A stretch of 64,000 bases of DNA, from the NCBI GenBank assembly GCA_963788145.1, contig CAWBFQ010000003.1:1240001-1304000 (forward strand), in the 5' to 3' direction. Under the pieces are notes generated by a model that saw nothing but the letters and a program-made list of their open reading frames with translations, was not told the origin of the DNA and searched no databases. The position numbers were made by a program, and so were the translations under genes. Below, one piece after another: positions 27,460 to 37,246 of this stretch. Each line of letters begins with the position of its first letter. Within the stretch, counting starts at the first letter, position 1. This DNA is from UTCFX2 sp963788145. Its GTDB lineage: Bacteria > Chloroflexota > Anaerolineae > Anaerolineales > UBA4823.

Positions 27460-28389
27460 ATGCCGAATGAAATGAATCACATCTTGTTGGTTGAAGATAA
27501 TCCTGGCGACGTACGTCTGCTGGTCGAAACCTTGCGCGAAAAGAGCGGTTTCAAATTTTCCCTGGACCACGTGGAACGGACCGAACTGGCGCTGGAATAT
27601 CTTAAACACAATCGATATGATGTGCTGCTGCTCGATCTTTCTCTGCCAGATAGCGACGGCATAGATACCGTTCAGAGAATATGCTCCACGGCTCCGCATA
27701 TCCCCATCATCGTACTAACGGGCACGGAAGATGATTTATTGGCCATCGAGGCAGTCCATGCCGGCGCTCAGGATTATTTGATCAAGGGTCAGGTCACTTC
27801 GGTCGTCCTCATCCGCGCGATGAACTACGCCATCGAGCGGAAGAAGATGGAAGAACGCTTGCATTTTCTGGCCACACATGACCTCTTAACCAGTTTGCCA
27901 AACCGAGTTCTGCTTCAAGACCGCATGACACAATCGATCGAACGGTCAAAGCGCACTCTCGTGAACAGCACGAAGAAATGGAAAATCGCGGTCGTGCTGC
28001 TAGACCTGGACAACTTTAAAATCATCAATGATACGCTCGGGCACCCGCAAGGAGACAAACTGCTGCAGGCTGTTTCCAGGCGCTTGAGCGGCGCCATTCG
28101 TCACGCGGACACTGTATCGCGGATGGGGGGAGATGAATTTATGTTGATTTTTGAAAACGTGAAAGACACGGAAGATATCGCCATCCTGGGAGAAAAAATT
28201 CGGACTTTGTTTCGAGAGCCATTCAAGCTCGCCGGGCATAATTACACGGTGACAGCCAGCATCGGCATCAGTCTATACCCGGATGACGGCCAAGATTTTC
28301 AGTCTCTGATGAAGACCGCGGATATCGCCATGTACCAGGCCAAGCGAAACCGCGATACATTTTGTTTCTACGAACCATGGATGGGATAA
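27460..28389 (+). CDS. REC-GGDEF diguanylate cyclase, module A
   Basis: This 309-residue protein has a receiver (VEDNPGDVRLL; phospho-Asp in VLLLDLSLPDSDG; IVLTG; YLIKGQ) and a GGDEF domain (DLLTSLPNR, LDLDNFKIINDTLGH, active site RMGGDEF, ISLYPDDG). An RHAD inhibitory I-site lies five residues before GGDEF, so product inhibition by c-di-GMP is expected. It synthesises c-di-GMP from two GTP under control of receiver phosphorylation. It is the last gene of module A, 10 bp after the CheY-like gene. Its counterpart in module B carries HD-GYP instead. Confidence 0.93.
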   Translation: MPNEMNHILLVEDNPGDVRLLVETLREKSGFKFSLDHVERTELALEYLKHNRYDVLLLDLSLPDSDGIDTVQRICSTAPHIPIIVLTGTEDDLLAIEAVHAGAQDYLIKGQVTSVVLIRAMNYAIERKKMEERLHFLATHDLLTSLPNRVLLQDRMTQSIERSKRTLVNSTKKWKIAVVLLDLDNFKIINDTLGHPQGDKLLQAVSRRLSGAIRHADTVSRMGGDEFMLIFENVKDTEDIAILGEKIRTLFREPFKLAGHNYTVTASIGISLYPDDGQDFQSLMKTADIAMYQAKRNRDTFCFYEPWMG

Positions 28390-28588
28390 CAGGCGTTCAT
28401 TAAGCGCGATCCGCACAAACCAGATCATCCATCTCGGCTTCAAAGCAGCGCAGAACACACAAAATATTGGTACATTTTTACGGATATCGCCTGAGCAGTG
28501 GGATCACAAAGGCGGCAAGCAAGAGAAGGTAATCCAATTTGCTGGGTTTGTCACCCAATAAATAGTAATAAATGTGACAAATATACCA

Positions 28589-28621
28589 TTGTTCACTCAA
28601 AATTTTGTTGTACAATGTACA
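28589..28621 (+). promoter_or_regulatory. Candidate promoter and TGTACA palindrome before the respiratory operon
   Basis: TTGTTC (28589-28594), 16 bp, TACAAT (28611-28616) is a plausible promoter. TGTACA-A-TGTACA (28609-28621) overlaps the -10 and is a near-perfect dyad. The 340-bp gap from 28390 is AT-rich and also contains AATGTGACAAAT (28570-28581), a CRP/FNR-like half-site. I see no full FNR box. The Shine-Dalgarno AAGGAGG sits at 28719-28725. Confidence 0.4.
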
Positions 28622-28730
28622 TAATTGCACAATCCGTCGAAGCATGTCTTGTACCAGAATATAGGACAGCTCGACAAGATAACAAAAATGAAATCAAAAA
28701 AATCTTGCGCAAATATTCAAGGAGGCATGC

Positions 28731-29561
28731 ATGCAACGTAGGAATATTTTTCTTGTGCTGGTTGCCGCAGGCAGTTTGCTGGTGATGGCAACTGGACTGT
28801 GGCTGGCGACAGCCACCCCGGCCAGCGCCCAGTGCGGCTCGCAGGCTTCATCCTGCAAGAACTGCCATGAAGTGCAGGGGGAGATGCCGGTCAACAGCGA
28901 TGGCACCGCCTGGCACAAGTCCCACGCCTTTGGCGATTTCTGCTATATCTGCCACGCAGGCAACAACCAGTCCAAGGACAAGGCCGAGGCGCACACCGGG
29001 ATGGTGGCGCCGCTTTCGGATGTGAAGGCCTCCTGCCAGCAGTGCCACCCGAATGATCTGCAGGAACGGGCCCAGGTGTATGCCGCTGCGCTGGGGGTGG
29101 AGATTGGCGCGGCAGATGCACCAGCCGGCGATCCACAACTCCCGTAACCAACACAGACGCTGCCAGCGTGCAGCCTGCAGTCAGCGCCCCGGTTACGACC
29201 GAGCTGGATGTGGATGATCCCAACCTGGTGGATTATGTCCAGCGCTACGATGAAATCGTGCTGGGCAAGAAACCCATCAACTGGGGCAATGTCATTTTGC
29301 TGGGCATGATCGGCCTGGTGGCGGTGGGCGGCGGCGGATTCGTTGTCAACCGCGAGAAACTGGTCAAGGTCTCCTTTGGCGACACGAAGAAGGTCGAGGG
29401 CGAATATCCCGCCGAGGTGGTGGAGATGCTGCCAGCCATTGCAGGTCTCAAATCTACCAGCCGCAAAATCGCTGAAAAACGTGCTGGAAAACCCCAAAAA
29501 AGCTGACAAAGTGCTCGGCTTGATGGAAGCAGTGATCTCGGACGAAAAGACCGAGGAATAA
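28731..29561 (+). CDS. Triheme cytochrome c with C-terminal membrane anchor, frameshifted
   Basis: The N-terminus is a signal peptide or anchor (LVLVAAGSLLVMATGLWLATATPASAQ). Three CxxCH haem sites follow (CKNCH, CYICH, CQQCH) with distal His residues. The frame breaks near 29135, after which a second part carries a transmembrane helix (WGNVILLGMIGLVAVGGGGFVV) and a cytoplasmic tail. A further break near 29465 leads to the end LENPKKADKVLGLMEAVISDEKTEE. Joined, it gives about 275 residues. It is the first gene of the operon, 3 bp before a YeeE/YedE gene, and probably carries electrons on the outer face. Confidence 0.75.
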
Positions 29562-29564
29562 GCC

Positions 29565-30109
29565 ATGAAATTATTCTTGAATTACATTCACAAGGAAACC
29601 TGGTCGCCGTACGTGGCCGGGATCCTGCTCGGGCTGGTGGGCATTGCCGCTGTGTGGGCAAGCAACAGCCTGCTGGGCGCTTCGGGCGCATTCGAGAACC
29701 TGGCCGGGATGATCGGCAAGGCGATTGCCCCGGCTGCGTTCGACAACCTGTATTTCAACTTCATCATGCCGCCCGGCATCACCTATGGCGTGATGATGTT
29801 GATCGGTCTGTTCTTTGGCGGGATGCTCGGCGCGGCCACCAGCGGAACACTGAAATGGGGCAAGAAAGATGCCGCCAACAGCGATGCGCAGTGGAAGCGC
29901 ATCTTTGGTCCGCAGACCTGGAAGCGCTGGGTGCTGGCTTTCCTCGGCGCGATCATCCTGGAATATGCCGCCGGGATTGCGGGCGGCTGCACCAGCGGCC
30001 TGGCAATTTCCGGCGGGATGCTGCTGGCGCCGTCGGCCTTTCTGTTCATCGCCGGGATGTTTGCTTCCGGCATCGTCACCGCTTGATTATCTATCGCAGG
30101 AGGTACTAA
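29565..30109 (+). CDS. YeeE/YedE-family transporter subunit 1
   Basis: About 181 residues with five or six hydrophobic segments. It has PYVAGILLGLVGIAAVW and the signature GIAGGCTSGLAISGG with a conserved Cys. YeeE/YedE proteins carry thiosulfate (TsuA) or other sulfur or selenium species through a relay of conserved cysteines. The frame ends early at TGA near 30084; one missing C restores TALIIYRRRY with a stop at 30107-30109, just before the next ATG. It pairs with the second half-transporter that follows. Confidence 0.8.
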
Positions 30110-30110
30110 A

Positions 30111-30679
30111 ATGACTAACTTGCTGCATTGCCCTGGTGTTGGGCGTCTTCTTCGGCTTTTCGCTCAACAAAGCCGGGCTGACCAAGTATCACAAAATCGT
30201 CAATGTCTTCCGCTTCACCGATATGGCGGTCTTGCAGTTCATGATGACCGCCTTGGTGGTTGCGATGATCGGGCTGTACAGCCTGCGCGCCTTCGGGCTG
30301 ATCGAATTTCCGAACATCCCCGCCACCTACATCGTCGGCAACGTGATCGGCGGGCTGATATTTGGCATCGGCATGGCTCTGACCGGTTACTGACCAGGTA
30401 CCTGCGCCGCCGGTGGCGGCGAAGGCAAACTCGATTATCTTGATCCCTGGTTTGCTCGGTTTCCTGGTTGGTGCAGTGCTTTATGGTCTGACCTACCAGC
30501 AGGTCTTCCCGCTCATTTCAGGCATTGCCAATTATGGCAATGTGATCATGCCCGACCTGTGGAATGTCAGTTCCTTCCTGTTCATCACCGCTCTTTACGC
30601 TTCATCGTCGCTCCTGCTGTTCTACCTGATCGACCGGGCGGGGCTGAAAAGAGCAGGAGAAGAACCAGTAGAGCAGTGA
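30111..30679 (+). CDS. YeeE/YedE-like (DUF6691-type) transporter subunit 2 with in-frame TGA at the conserved Cys
   Basis: An early indel (near 30127) restores MTNLL..ALVLGVFFGFSLNKAGLTKYHKI. The following helices lead to GMALTGY, then TGA (30391-30393), then PGTCAAGGGEGKLD in the same frame. Relatives read GYCPGT...GEG at this point, so the TGA occupies the conserved Cys codon. After one more indel (about 30440) the protein continues with IPGLLGFLVGAVLYG to 30679. Selenocysteine is the attractive reading; a base error is the simple alternative. The gene needs two other frame corrections, so caution is due. Confidence 0.7.
30391..30421 (+). promoter_or_regulatory. Candidate bacterial SECIS: UGA plus downstream stem-loop
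   Basis: The UGA codon is followed after 11 bases by CGCCGCC (30405-30411), loop GGT (30412-30414) and GGCGGCG (30415-30421). This is a perfect 7-bp stem with G in the first loop positions, starting 18 nt after UGA. Those features fit the loose consensus for bacterial SECIS elements. The stem also encodes Ala-Ala-Gly-Gly-Gly in GC-rich DNA, so chance is possible. Confidence 0.35.
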
Positions 30680-30719
30680 GCGCAGAACCACTGAACTCTA
30701 TTATCTACTTGGAGCAACT

Positions 30720-32902
30720 ATGACAAACACAATCTCACGACGTGATTTTCTCAAACTGGGCGCGGCGGCCTCGGCAGCCCTGGCGGTGGGCAGATTCATC
30801 CCGCCACCGGTGGCGCAGGCCGCCCGCCAGGCCGGGCATCTCAATGCGCAGGGCGATGGCTACATCCCCAGCATGTGCGAAATGTGCGTCTGGCGCTGCG
30901 GCCTGATCGCCAAAGTGAAAGACGGGCGGGTGGTCAAGCTGGAAGGCAACCCCGAGCATCCGCACTCGAAAGGCAACCTGTGCCCGCGCGGCCAGTCTGG
31001 CCTGATGAACACCTACGATCCCGACCGGGTGCTGACCCCGCTCATCCGGGTGGGCAAGCGCGGCGAAGGCAAGTTCCGCAAAGCCTCCTGGGAGGAAGCC
31101 CTCGACCTGACCGCCAGCAAGATGCTGGAGATCAAGGAAAAGTACGGCCCCGAGGCGATGGTCTTTTCCTCCACCCACAACCTGAGCCAGGTGCAGTTCG
31201 AGAACCTGCTCTACGCTTATGGCTCGCCCAACTATGGCACCCAGCGCAGGCTGTGCTTCAATGCCATGATCACCGCCTTCTTGCTGACCTATGGCATCGA
31301 AGAACCGTCCCGCAATTACGATAATGTCGAATTCATCCTGATGGTTGGGCGCAACATGATGGAAGCCATCTCCACCTCCGAGACATCCGAACTGTCCCAT
31401 GCCATCGACCGCGGCGCCAAGCTGGTCTATCTCGACCCGCGCTTCACCAAGACCGCCTCCAAAGCCAGCCGAGTGGATCCCCATCCGCCCGGGCACCGAT
31501 TCGGCCTTCCTGCTGGCGATGATCAATGTCATCGTCAGCGAACGAACTGGCCGACTGCGAATTTGTCAAGCAGTATGTGATCGGCTGTGATGGCATCCAG
31601 GATGCCATGCGCGGTACACGCCGGAATGGGCGAAGCAGATCACCGGCGTGCCCGCCGCCGACCATCGAGCGCATCGCCCGCGAATATGCCGCCGCCAAAC
31701 ATAATGCCCTGGCGCATCCCGGCTGGCGCACATCCAATTTCATCAATTCCTTCCAGACCGAGCGGGCCATTGCCACCTTGAATGCCTTGAGCGGCAATGT
31801 GCTCACCCTGGCGGGTGTCTCTCGGCAGATGTGGCGGCAGAGGGCGCCGGGCTGGGCACACCACCCCAGCCGCCCTATCCGCGCATCTCGGCCCTGCGCC
31901 TGGATGGCACGCCCTGGAAATATCCGCTGGTGCCGCTCAAACTGGGCGTTTTCCAGGAACTGCGCGACGCCATCCTGACCGGTGAACCCTACCAGGCGCA
32001 CGGCTGGTTCATCTCCCGCCAGAACCCGATCCTCTCGCTGCCCGACCGCAACAAGACCCTGCAAGCCTTCGGCAAGATGGATTTCATCGCCACGGTGGAT
32101 ATCATCATGAACGACACCGCCTGGTTCTCGGATGTGGTCCTGCCCGAAGCCTCCTACCTGGAACGCTACGACCCGCTGCTGCCCGTGGGCGACAAGGCCT
32201 TCATCCGCCAGCCGGTGATCGAGCCGCAGGGCGAAGCCAAATCGGCGTTGTGGATTTACAAGCAGTTGGGCGAACGCCTGGGTTTGGGCGATTTCTTCCA
32301 GTACGCGGACGAAGAAGATTATCTGCGCCAGCAGCTTGCCCCGCTGGGCGTCAGCCTGGAAGAAGTCAAGGCGAAGGGTTATGCCGAGATGCCGGCAGAA
32401 GAAGAGAGCGATGAAATCGTCTTCAACACGCCCTCTGGCAAGATCGAGGTCTATTCCGAAACGCTGGAAAAAGCCGGTTTCTCGCCCTGGCCTACCTGGG
32501 AGGAACCGCCGGCGCCTGCTGAAGGCGAGTTCTACCTGCTGACCGGCAAGGTGGCGCAGCATACCCAGTTCGGCACGCAGAACAACCAGCTGCTGCACAA
32601 ATATTCCGATGAACCGCGCCTGTGGATGAACGCCAAAACCGCCGCCGAGACTGGGCTTGGCAGACGGCGACTGGGTGGAAATCACCAGCAAGGTCGGCAA
32701 GGTCCACAGCCGTCTGCATGCCACCGAAGCCATCCGCCCGGATTGCGTCTACCTGACCCCCGGCTACGGACATCTCTCCAAGGGGCTGACCACCGCCTTC
32801 GGCGTTGGCGCCAGCGACTCGGCCCTGCATGTCACCTACACCGATCCGATCAGCGGCGGACAGGCGCTCAGCCAGACTTTTGTAACGGTAAAGAAGGCTT
32901 AA
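30720..32902 (+). CDS. Molybdopterin oxidoreductase, PsrA/PhsA-like catalytic subunit, frameshifted
   Basis: The start is a Tat signal (SRRDFLKLGAAASAALAVG). A [4Fe-4S] site follows (MCEMCVWRCG...NLCPRG), then MGD-binding regions (NLSQVQFENLLYAYGSPNYGTQRRLCFNA, with a Cys that may ligate Mo/W). The C-terminal part (31831 onward) has WFISRQNPILSLPD, DIIMNDTAWFSDVVLPEASYLERYD and the cap domain to 32902. Breaks lie near 31475, 31570, 31615, 31830 and 32655. Total about 727 residues, the Phs/Psr size. Family members reduce polysulfide, thiosulfate or tetrathionate, or oxidise them; the substrate is not decided by sequence. FeS and NrfD subunits follow. Confidence 0.82.
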
Positions 32903-32911
32903 AGGTGCATC

Positions 32912-33701
32912 ATGACTGAGATCAAACATCACGCCTACCTGTTCGACGCCACCCGCTGCATCGACTGCCGCGCCTGCATGGTGGCTTGCAGCGTCGAAAA
33001 TAATATCGAGATGGACAAGACCCGCATCTGGGTGGCCGGGGTCGGGCGTGAAAGGCGAATTCCCCAACCTGGACCGCGCCACGATGGTCTATCACTGCAT
33101 GCACTGCGAACATCCCGACTGCCTGTCGGCCTGCCCGGTGGGCGCCTACTCCAAACGCCCGGATGGCCCGGTGGTCTACAATCCCGACAAGTGCATCGGC
33201 TGCCGCTACTGCATGAATGCCTGCCCCTTCGGCGTGCCGCACTTCGATTACGACAAGGGCCTGATCGAAGGCGCGTTCATCGACAAATGCACCTTCTGCC
33301 CGCAGCGCATTGATAACGGGCAGGAACCTGCCTGCGTGGCCACCTGCCCGACCGACGCGCTGGAATATGGCGAGCGCGACGAACTGCTCGAAAATGGCCC
33401 ACGACCGCATCGCCGCGCACCCCGACCGCTACATCGACCACGTCTACGGCGAGTTCGAGAACGGCGGCACATCCTACCTGATCCTTTCGCATGTGCCCTT
33501 CAGCGAACTGGGTCTGCCCGAATCTGCCCGAAACACCGGTCAACGAGGTCAGCGAAAAGGTGATGGAGATGACCATCCCATTCGCCCTGGGTTGGGGCGC
33601 GGTGCTGACCGGCGTCACGGCCGGCGTGCGCCTGTACAACAAGAAGAAGGAAGCCCAAGCACAAGCCGCGTCGAGAAGAGAAAGCGGAGGCGACACAATG
33701 A
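32912..33701 (+). CDS. Four-cluster [4Fe-4S] electron-transfer subunit (PsrB/NrfC type), frameshifted
   Basis: Cys groups appear in order: CIDCRACMVACS, CMHCEHPDCLSACP, CIGCRYCMNACP and CTFCPQRI...CVATCP, which is the pattern for four [4Fe-4S] clusters. Frame changes lie near 33045, 33395, 33525 and 33670. The reconstructed C-terminus has one hydrophobic helix (IPFALGWGAVLTGVTAGVRLY) and a charged tail ending EEKAEATQ, with TGA at 33699-33701 overlapping the next ATG. That tail helix is an addition to the soluble PsrB fold and may tether it to the membrane. It passes electrons between the molybdoenzyme and NrfD. Confidence 0.82.
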
Positions 33702-34899
33702 AACTGAATCTCACCATTCAACCGACGTCTTCCGCATTGGCCCGCTGGTCATTCGTCCTGCTGGCGCTTGATGGGAATTGCCTTTGTCGTCGCCATGGTC
33801 CGCTATGTCTATCGGGATCGGCGCCATCAGCGACCTGAGCAATTCCTATCCCTGGGGCTTCTGGATCAGTTTCGACCTGTTCACCGGCGTCGCCATCAGC
33901 AGCGGCGGCTTCCTCATGGCCGGAACCGTTTACATCCTCGAGGTGAAAGAATTCCAACCCCTGCTGCGCCCCTCGGTGCTGACCGCTTTCCTCGGCTATA
34001 TCATGGTGGTGGTCGCCCTGCTGGTTGACCTGGGTCATCCCGAGCGCATCTGGTACATGATGATCCACTGGAACCACACCTCGGTCCTGCTGGAGATCGG
34101 CATCTGCGTGATGACCTATCTGACCGTGCTGGCGATTGAATTCGCGCCGGTGGTGTTCGAAGGCCTCAAATGGCAAAAGCTGGCCCACTTCATCCACACG
34201 CTTCATCATGCCGTTCGTGATCCTGGGCGTGGTGCTCTCCACCCTGCACCAGTCCTCGCTCGGCTCGCTGCTGCTGATCCAGCCGACCAAACTGCATCCG
34301 CTGTGGTGGACGCCCATCCTGCCGGTGCTGTTCTTTATCTCGGCGCATCTCCATTGGGCTGGCGATGATCATCCTCGAATCGTCGCTCAGCTCGCGCTAC
34401 TTCAAGCGCGGCCTGGAAGACGCACCTGCTGGAAAAGCTGGCCAAGGCCATCCCGCTCGTCCTGGGAGTCTACGCTGCTGCTCAAATTTGGCGAGCTGGC
34501 CATGGCTGGCGACCTGGGTTATCTCTTCACCAGCGGCTGGATGAGCATTCTCTTCTGGGCTGAAATCCTCATCGGCGTCGTCATTCCGATGGTTCTGTTC
34601 TCGTTCAAACGGGTGCGCCAGAGCCCCAGCGGCTTGCTGATCGGCGCGATCATGCTGCTGTTCGGCATGATCCTCAACCGCTTCAACGTGAGTTGGTTCG
34701 CGGTCGAAGCATCCCGACCCGCTGACCTACCTGCCGACCTTCATGAGCAACGTTCAGCTATCTTCCCGACCCTGCCCGAAGTCTCGGTTTCGATCGGGCA
34801 TCTTCTCGGCGGGCATCCTGGCCTTTGGCCTGGCAGCCAAATACCTGCCGGTGTTTGAGAGCGAAGCACCACGAGGCTCACTCGCCCAGCGGAGATTAA
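33698..34899 (+). CDS. NrfD/PsrC-family quinone-interacting membrane subunit, frameshifted
   Basis: Reconstruction over several frames gives about 400 residues with eight to ten helices. They include WSFVLLAL..GIAFVVAMVRYVY, SNSYPWGFWISFDLFTGVAISSGGFLMAG (the typical NrfD quinone-side helix), MVVVALLVDLGHPERIWYM and LSTLHQSSLGSLLLI. The end reads PVFESE..HHEAHSPSGD with a stop at 34897-34899. NrfD subunits oxidise or reduce menaquinone and anchor the molybdoenzyme complex. The start overlaps the FeS subunit stop. Indels lie near 33770, 33820, 34200, 34365, 34430, 34715 and 34800. Confidence 0.8.
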
Positions 34900-34912
34900 C
34901 CTCACCACAGCG

Positions 34913-34940
34913 ACCTCCCGCCAGTAATCCAGCGGGAGGT
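34913..34940. terminator. 9-bp hairpin between nrfD-like and cytochrome b genes
   Basis: ACCTCCCGC (34913-34921) and GCGGGAGGT (34932-34940) pair around a 10-nt loop, followed by TGTTAT. It is in the only gap (59 bp) of the operon's second half. It could be a partial terminator or mRNA-processing stem separating expression of the Psr-like part from the cytochrome b/c part. Confidence 0.45.
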
Positions 34941-34958
34941 TGTTATAAACAAGTTAGC

Positions 34959-35997
34959 ATGCGCCCGAACTTCTTCCACCACCTGCACCCGCCCACCATC
35001 CCGGCGGAGCAAGCCCGCTGGCGATACACGCTGGGCGCGGGTGGGACAGCCGTCTTTCTGGTGCTGGTGCTGATGGTGACCGGCGCGCTGGAGATGTTCT
35101 ACTACATCCCCACCCCGGACGAAGCCGCCCTTTCGGTCCAGAACGATCAGCTACTTTGTGCCCTTTGGCGGATTGCTGCGCAACCTGCATTTCTGGGCGG
35201 CGCAGTTCCTGCTGATCGTGAGCGGCGTGCACCTGCTCCGCGTCGTTTTCACCGGCGCCTACGCTCCGCCGCGGCGCTTCAACTACCTGCTTGGGCTGGC
35301 GCTGTTCGTCGCTCGCCATCCTGCTCGATTTCACCGGCTACATCCTGCGCTGGGACCAGGGCATCCAGTGGGCGCTGGTGGTGGGCACCAACCTGGTGAA
35401 AACCATCCCCTGGGTCGGCGACTCGCCTCTATCAAGCGCTGATGGGCGGGGCGCAGCCCGGCGCCGCCACCCTCATCCGCTTCTACTCCTGGCACGTTTT
35501 CGGGCTGACTGATGATCGCCGCCATCTTGACCGTCTGGCACGCCTTCCGCGTCCGCCGCGATGGCGGCATTGCGGTTCCGCGCCTGGATCTGCGCGAAGA
35601 ACCTGAGCGAATCACTCGCTTCGAACTGGTGCGGCGGGAAGTTGCGGCGATGCTGTTGACCGGCGCCGCCCTGCTGCTGGTCTCGTTTCTGTTCTCTGCC
35701 CCCATCGCTCCAGCAATGACGGAAGTCAGCGCCCCCTCCGGAGACGCCCGCGCTCCCTGGTTCTTCCTGTGGGTCCAGCAAATGCTCAAATGGGGCAACC
35801 CTTTCCTGTGGGGCGTGCTTGTTCCGCTCGTCATGCTGCTGATCCTCGCCCTGATCCCCTATATCTTTCCCAGACCCGCCGAACGCAAGTTGGGGCGCTG
35901 GTTCCCACGATCCAATCGCCTGGCGCAGGCGGTGCTGGCGGCGATCACCCTGCTGATCCTCTTGTTAACACTCCTGGCGCTGCGACCGATGGCATGA
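34959..35997 (+). CDS. Cytochrome b (b6/b-type, di-haem) with C-terminal extension, frameshifted
   Basis: Joined frames give about 345 residues. The helices carry two haem-ligand pairs: NLHFWAAQFLLIVSGVHLLRVVFTGAY (His...His) and FYSWHVFGL...LTVWHAFRVRRDGG. FTGYILRWDQ matches the conserved b6 segment, and a C-terminal part with three more helices resembles subunit IV (PWFFLWVQQMLKWGNPFLWG). Breaks lie near 35140, 35310, 35425 and 35510. No Rieske protein lies nearby. With the multihaem cytochrome that follows, it may form a bc-like quinol oxidase module without Rieske protein. Confidence 0.82.
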
Positions 35998-35998
35998 G

Positions 35999-37234
35999 AT
36001 GAATCGAATTCTTGTGATCGCCTCCGCTGCTTTATTGATCGCCCTCGGACTGGCCTGGTATTTGCAAGCGCGCACAGGCGAGCCTGTCTCGATCACCCCC
36101 AGCCTCACGGGTCAGAGCGAATACTGCCTGACCTGCCACGCCGACCTGGCAGAGATCAGCCCGTCCCATCCCGTGCAGACTTTCGGTTGCGTGATCTGTC
36201 ACGGCGGGGAACGGCTGGCGCTGGATGCAGACCTGGCGCACAGCAGCATGCGCGGCTGGAACAATCCTTCCGATCTCAGCGTGGTCGAACAATCCTGCGG
36301 CGGAGCAGACTGTCACAGCGGCTCTCCCGCCGATGAGCGCGACCATATCCAAAGGGTGATGACCAGCGTCCAGGCTACGTATGCCGGCGCGATTACCAGC
36401 GTGCGCCATACCTTCGGCGCTCAACCAGATCTGGAGCCCCGTTTTGGCGTTTTTGCAGTGGCTGATACCAGCCTGCCCTCCGAAACCGAAACGATGAGCC
36501 TTAAAGCCTTCGACCCTGCCGCCCAAACCAACCCGAACCTGCAAAAATTCGCTCAAAACTGCCTGTACTGCCACATCAACGCCCAGCCAATCAAAGGCGA
36601 GCAGTACAACCGGTTCACCGGCTGCGCGGCCTGTCATTCTCCCGCCCCGAGCACGCAGAACACGGTTCACACGCTGACCACCGCCTCGCCCTACACCACC
36701 TGCAACACCTGCCACAACCGCGGGAATTATGACCTGCGCCAGATGGCTTTCGTCGAGCGATCTGACCAGCCCGTGAAACGGATCGAAGATTATTACCAGC
36801 CGATTGCCCAATTCACCCTGTGCGAGTACACCCTGGATTGCGTGGACTGCCATACCCGCACCGAGGCGATGGGCTGCGGCGACATCCACGCCGATATGGC
36901 TGAAGCTCAGTACATCCAATGCAAAACCTGTCATGGCACGCTGACCGAACTGCCGCCGACGCGGACCCTGACCGATCCGGATGATCTTGCTTTTCGCCTG
37001 GCGCAGCTCAACCCGGTGCTGGATTTACAGCTTGGCGACACGATTCTGGTCAGCGCCAAGAATGATCCGCTTTGGAATATCCGCGTATTAGCCGATGGCG
37101 CCTACGAGATGGTCGGCAAAGCCACCCGCCAGCGGTTCATTTTCCGCCCGGTGATGGGGAGCGGCTGCGAGCAAGACCTGAACCGGCAGGAATCGCAATA
37201 CTGCCACGAATGCCATGCGGTAGAGTCTAAATAA
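35999..37234 (+). CDS. Multihaem cytochrome c (eight CxxCH plus one CX4CH)
   Basis: This 411-residue protein has an N-terminal anchor (ILVIASAALLIALGLAWYL) and haem motifs CLTCH, CVICH, CLYCH, CAACH, CNTCH, CVDCH, CKTCH and CHECH. CGGADCH has four residues between the cysteines. The frame is intact, unlike the preceding genes. It has several extra His residues for bis-His ligation. The stop of cytochrome b lies one base before its start. It should receive electrons from the cytochrome b or deliver them to it at the outer membrane face. It is not close to NrfA (no CxxCK) or to NapC by length. Confidence 0.88.
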   Translation: MNRILVIASAALLIALGLAWYLQARTGEPVSITPSLTGQSEYCLTCHADLAEISPSHPVQTFGCVICHGGERLALDADLAHSSMRGWNNPSDLSVVEQSCGGADCHSGSPADERDHIQRVMTSVQATYAGAITSVRHTFGAQPDLEPRFGVFAVADTSLPSETETMSLKAFDPAAQTNPNLQKFAQNCLYCHINAQPIKGEQYNRFTGCAACHSPAPSTQNTVHTLTTASPYTTCNTCHNRGNYDLRQMAFVERSDQPVKRIEDYYQPIAQFTLCEYTLDCVDCHTRTEAMGCGDIHADMAEAQYIQCKTCHGTLTELPPTRTLTDPDDLAFRLAQLNPVLDLQLGDTILVSAKNDPLWNIRVLADGAYEMVGKATRQRFIFRPVMGSGCEQDLNRQESQYCHECHAVESK

Positions 37235-37246
37235 GGAATTTGAACT

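Noticed and set aside
31444..32733. 429-codon minus-strand ORF opposite the molybdoenzyme
   Set aside because: The plus strand shows all molybdopterin oxidoreductase motifs here; the minus frame is a shadow that is long only because of high GC.
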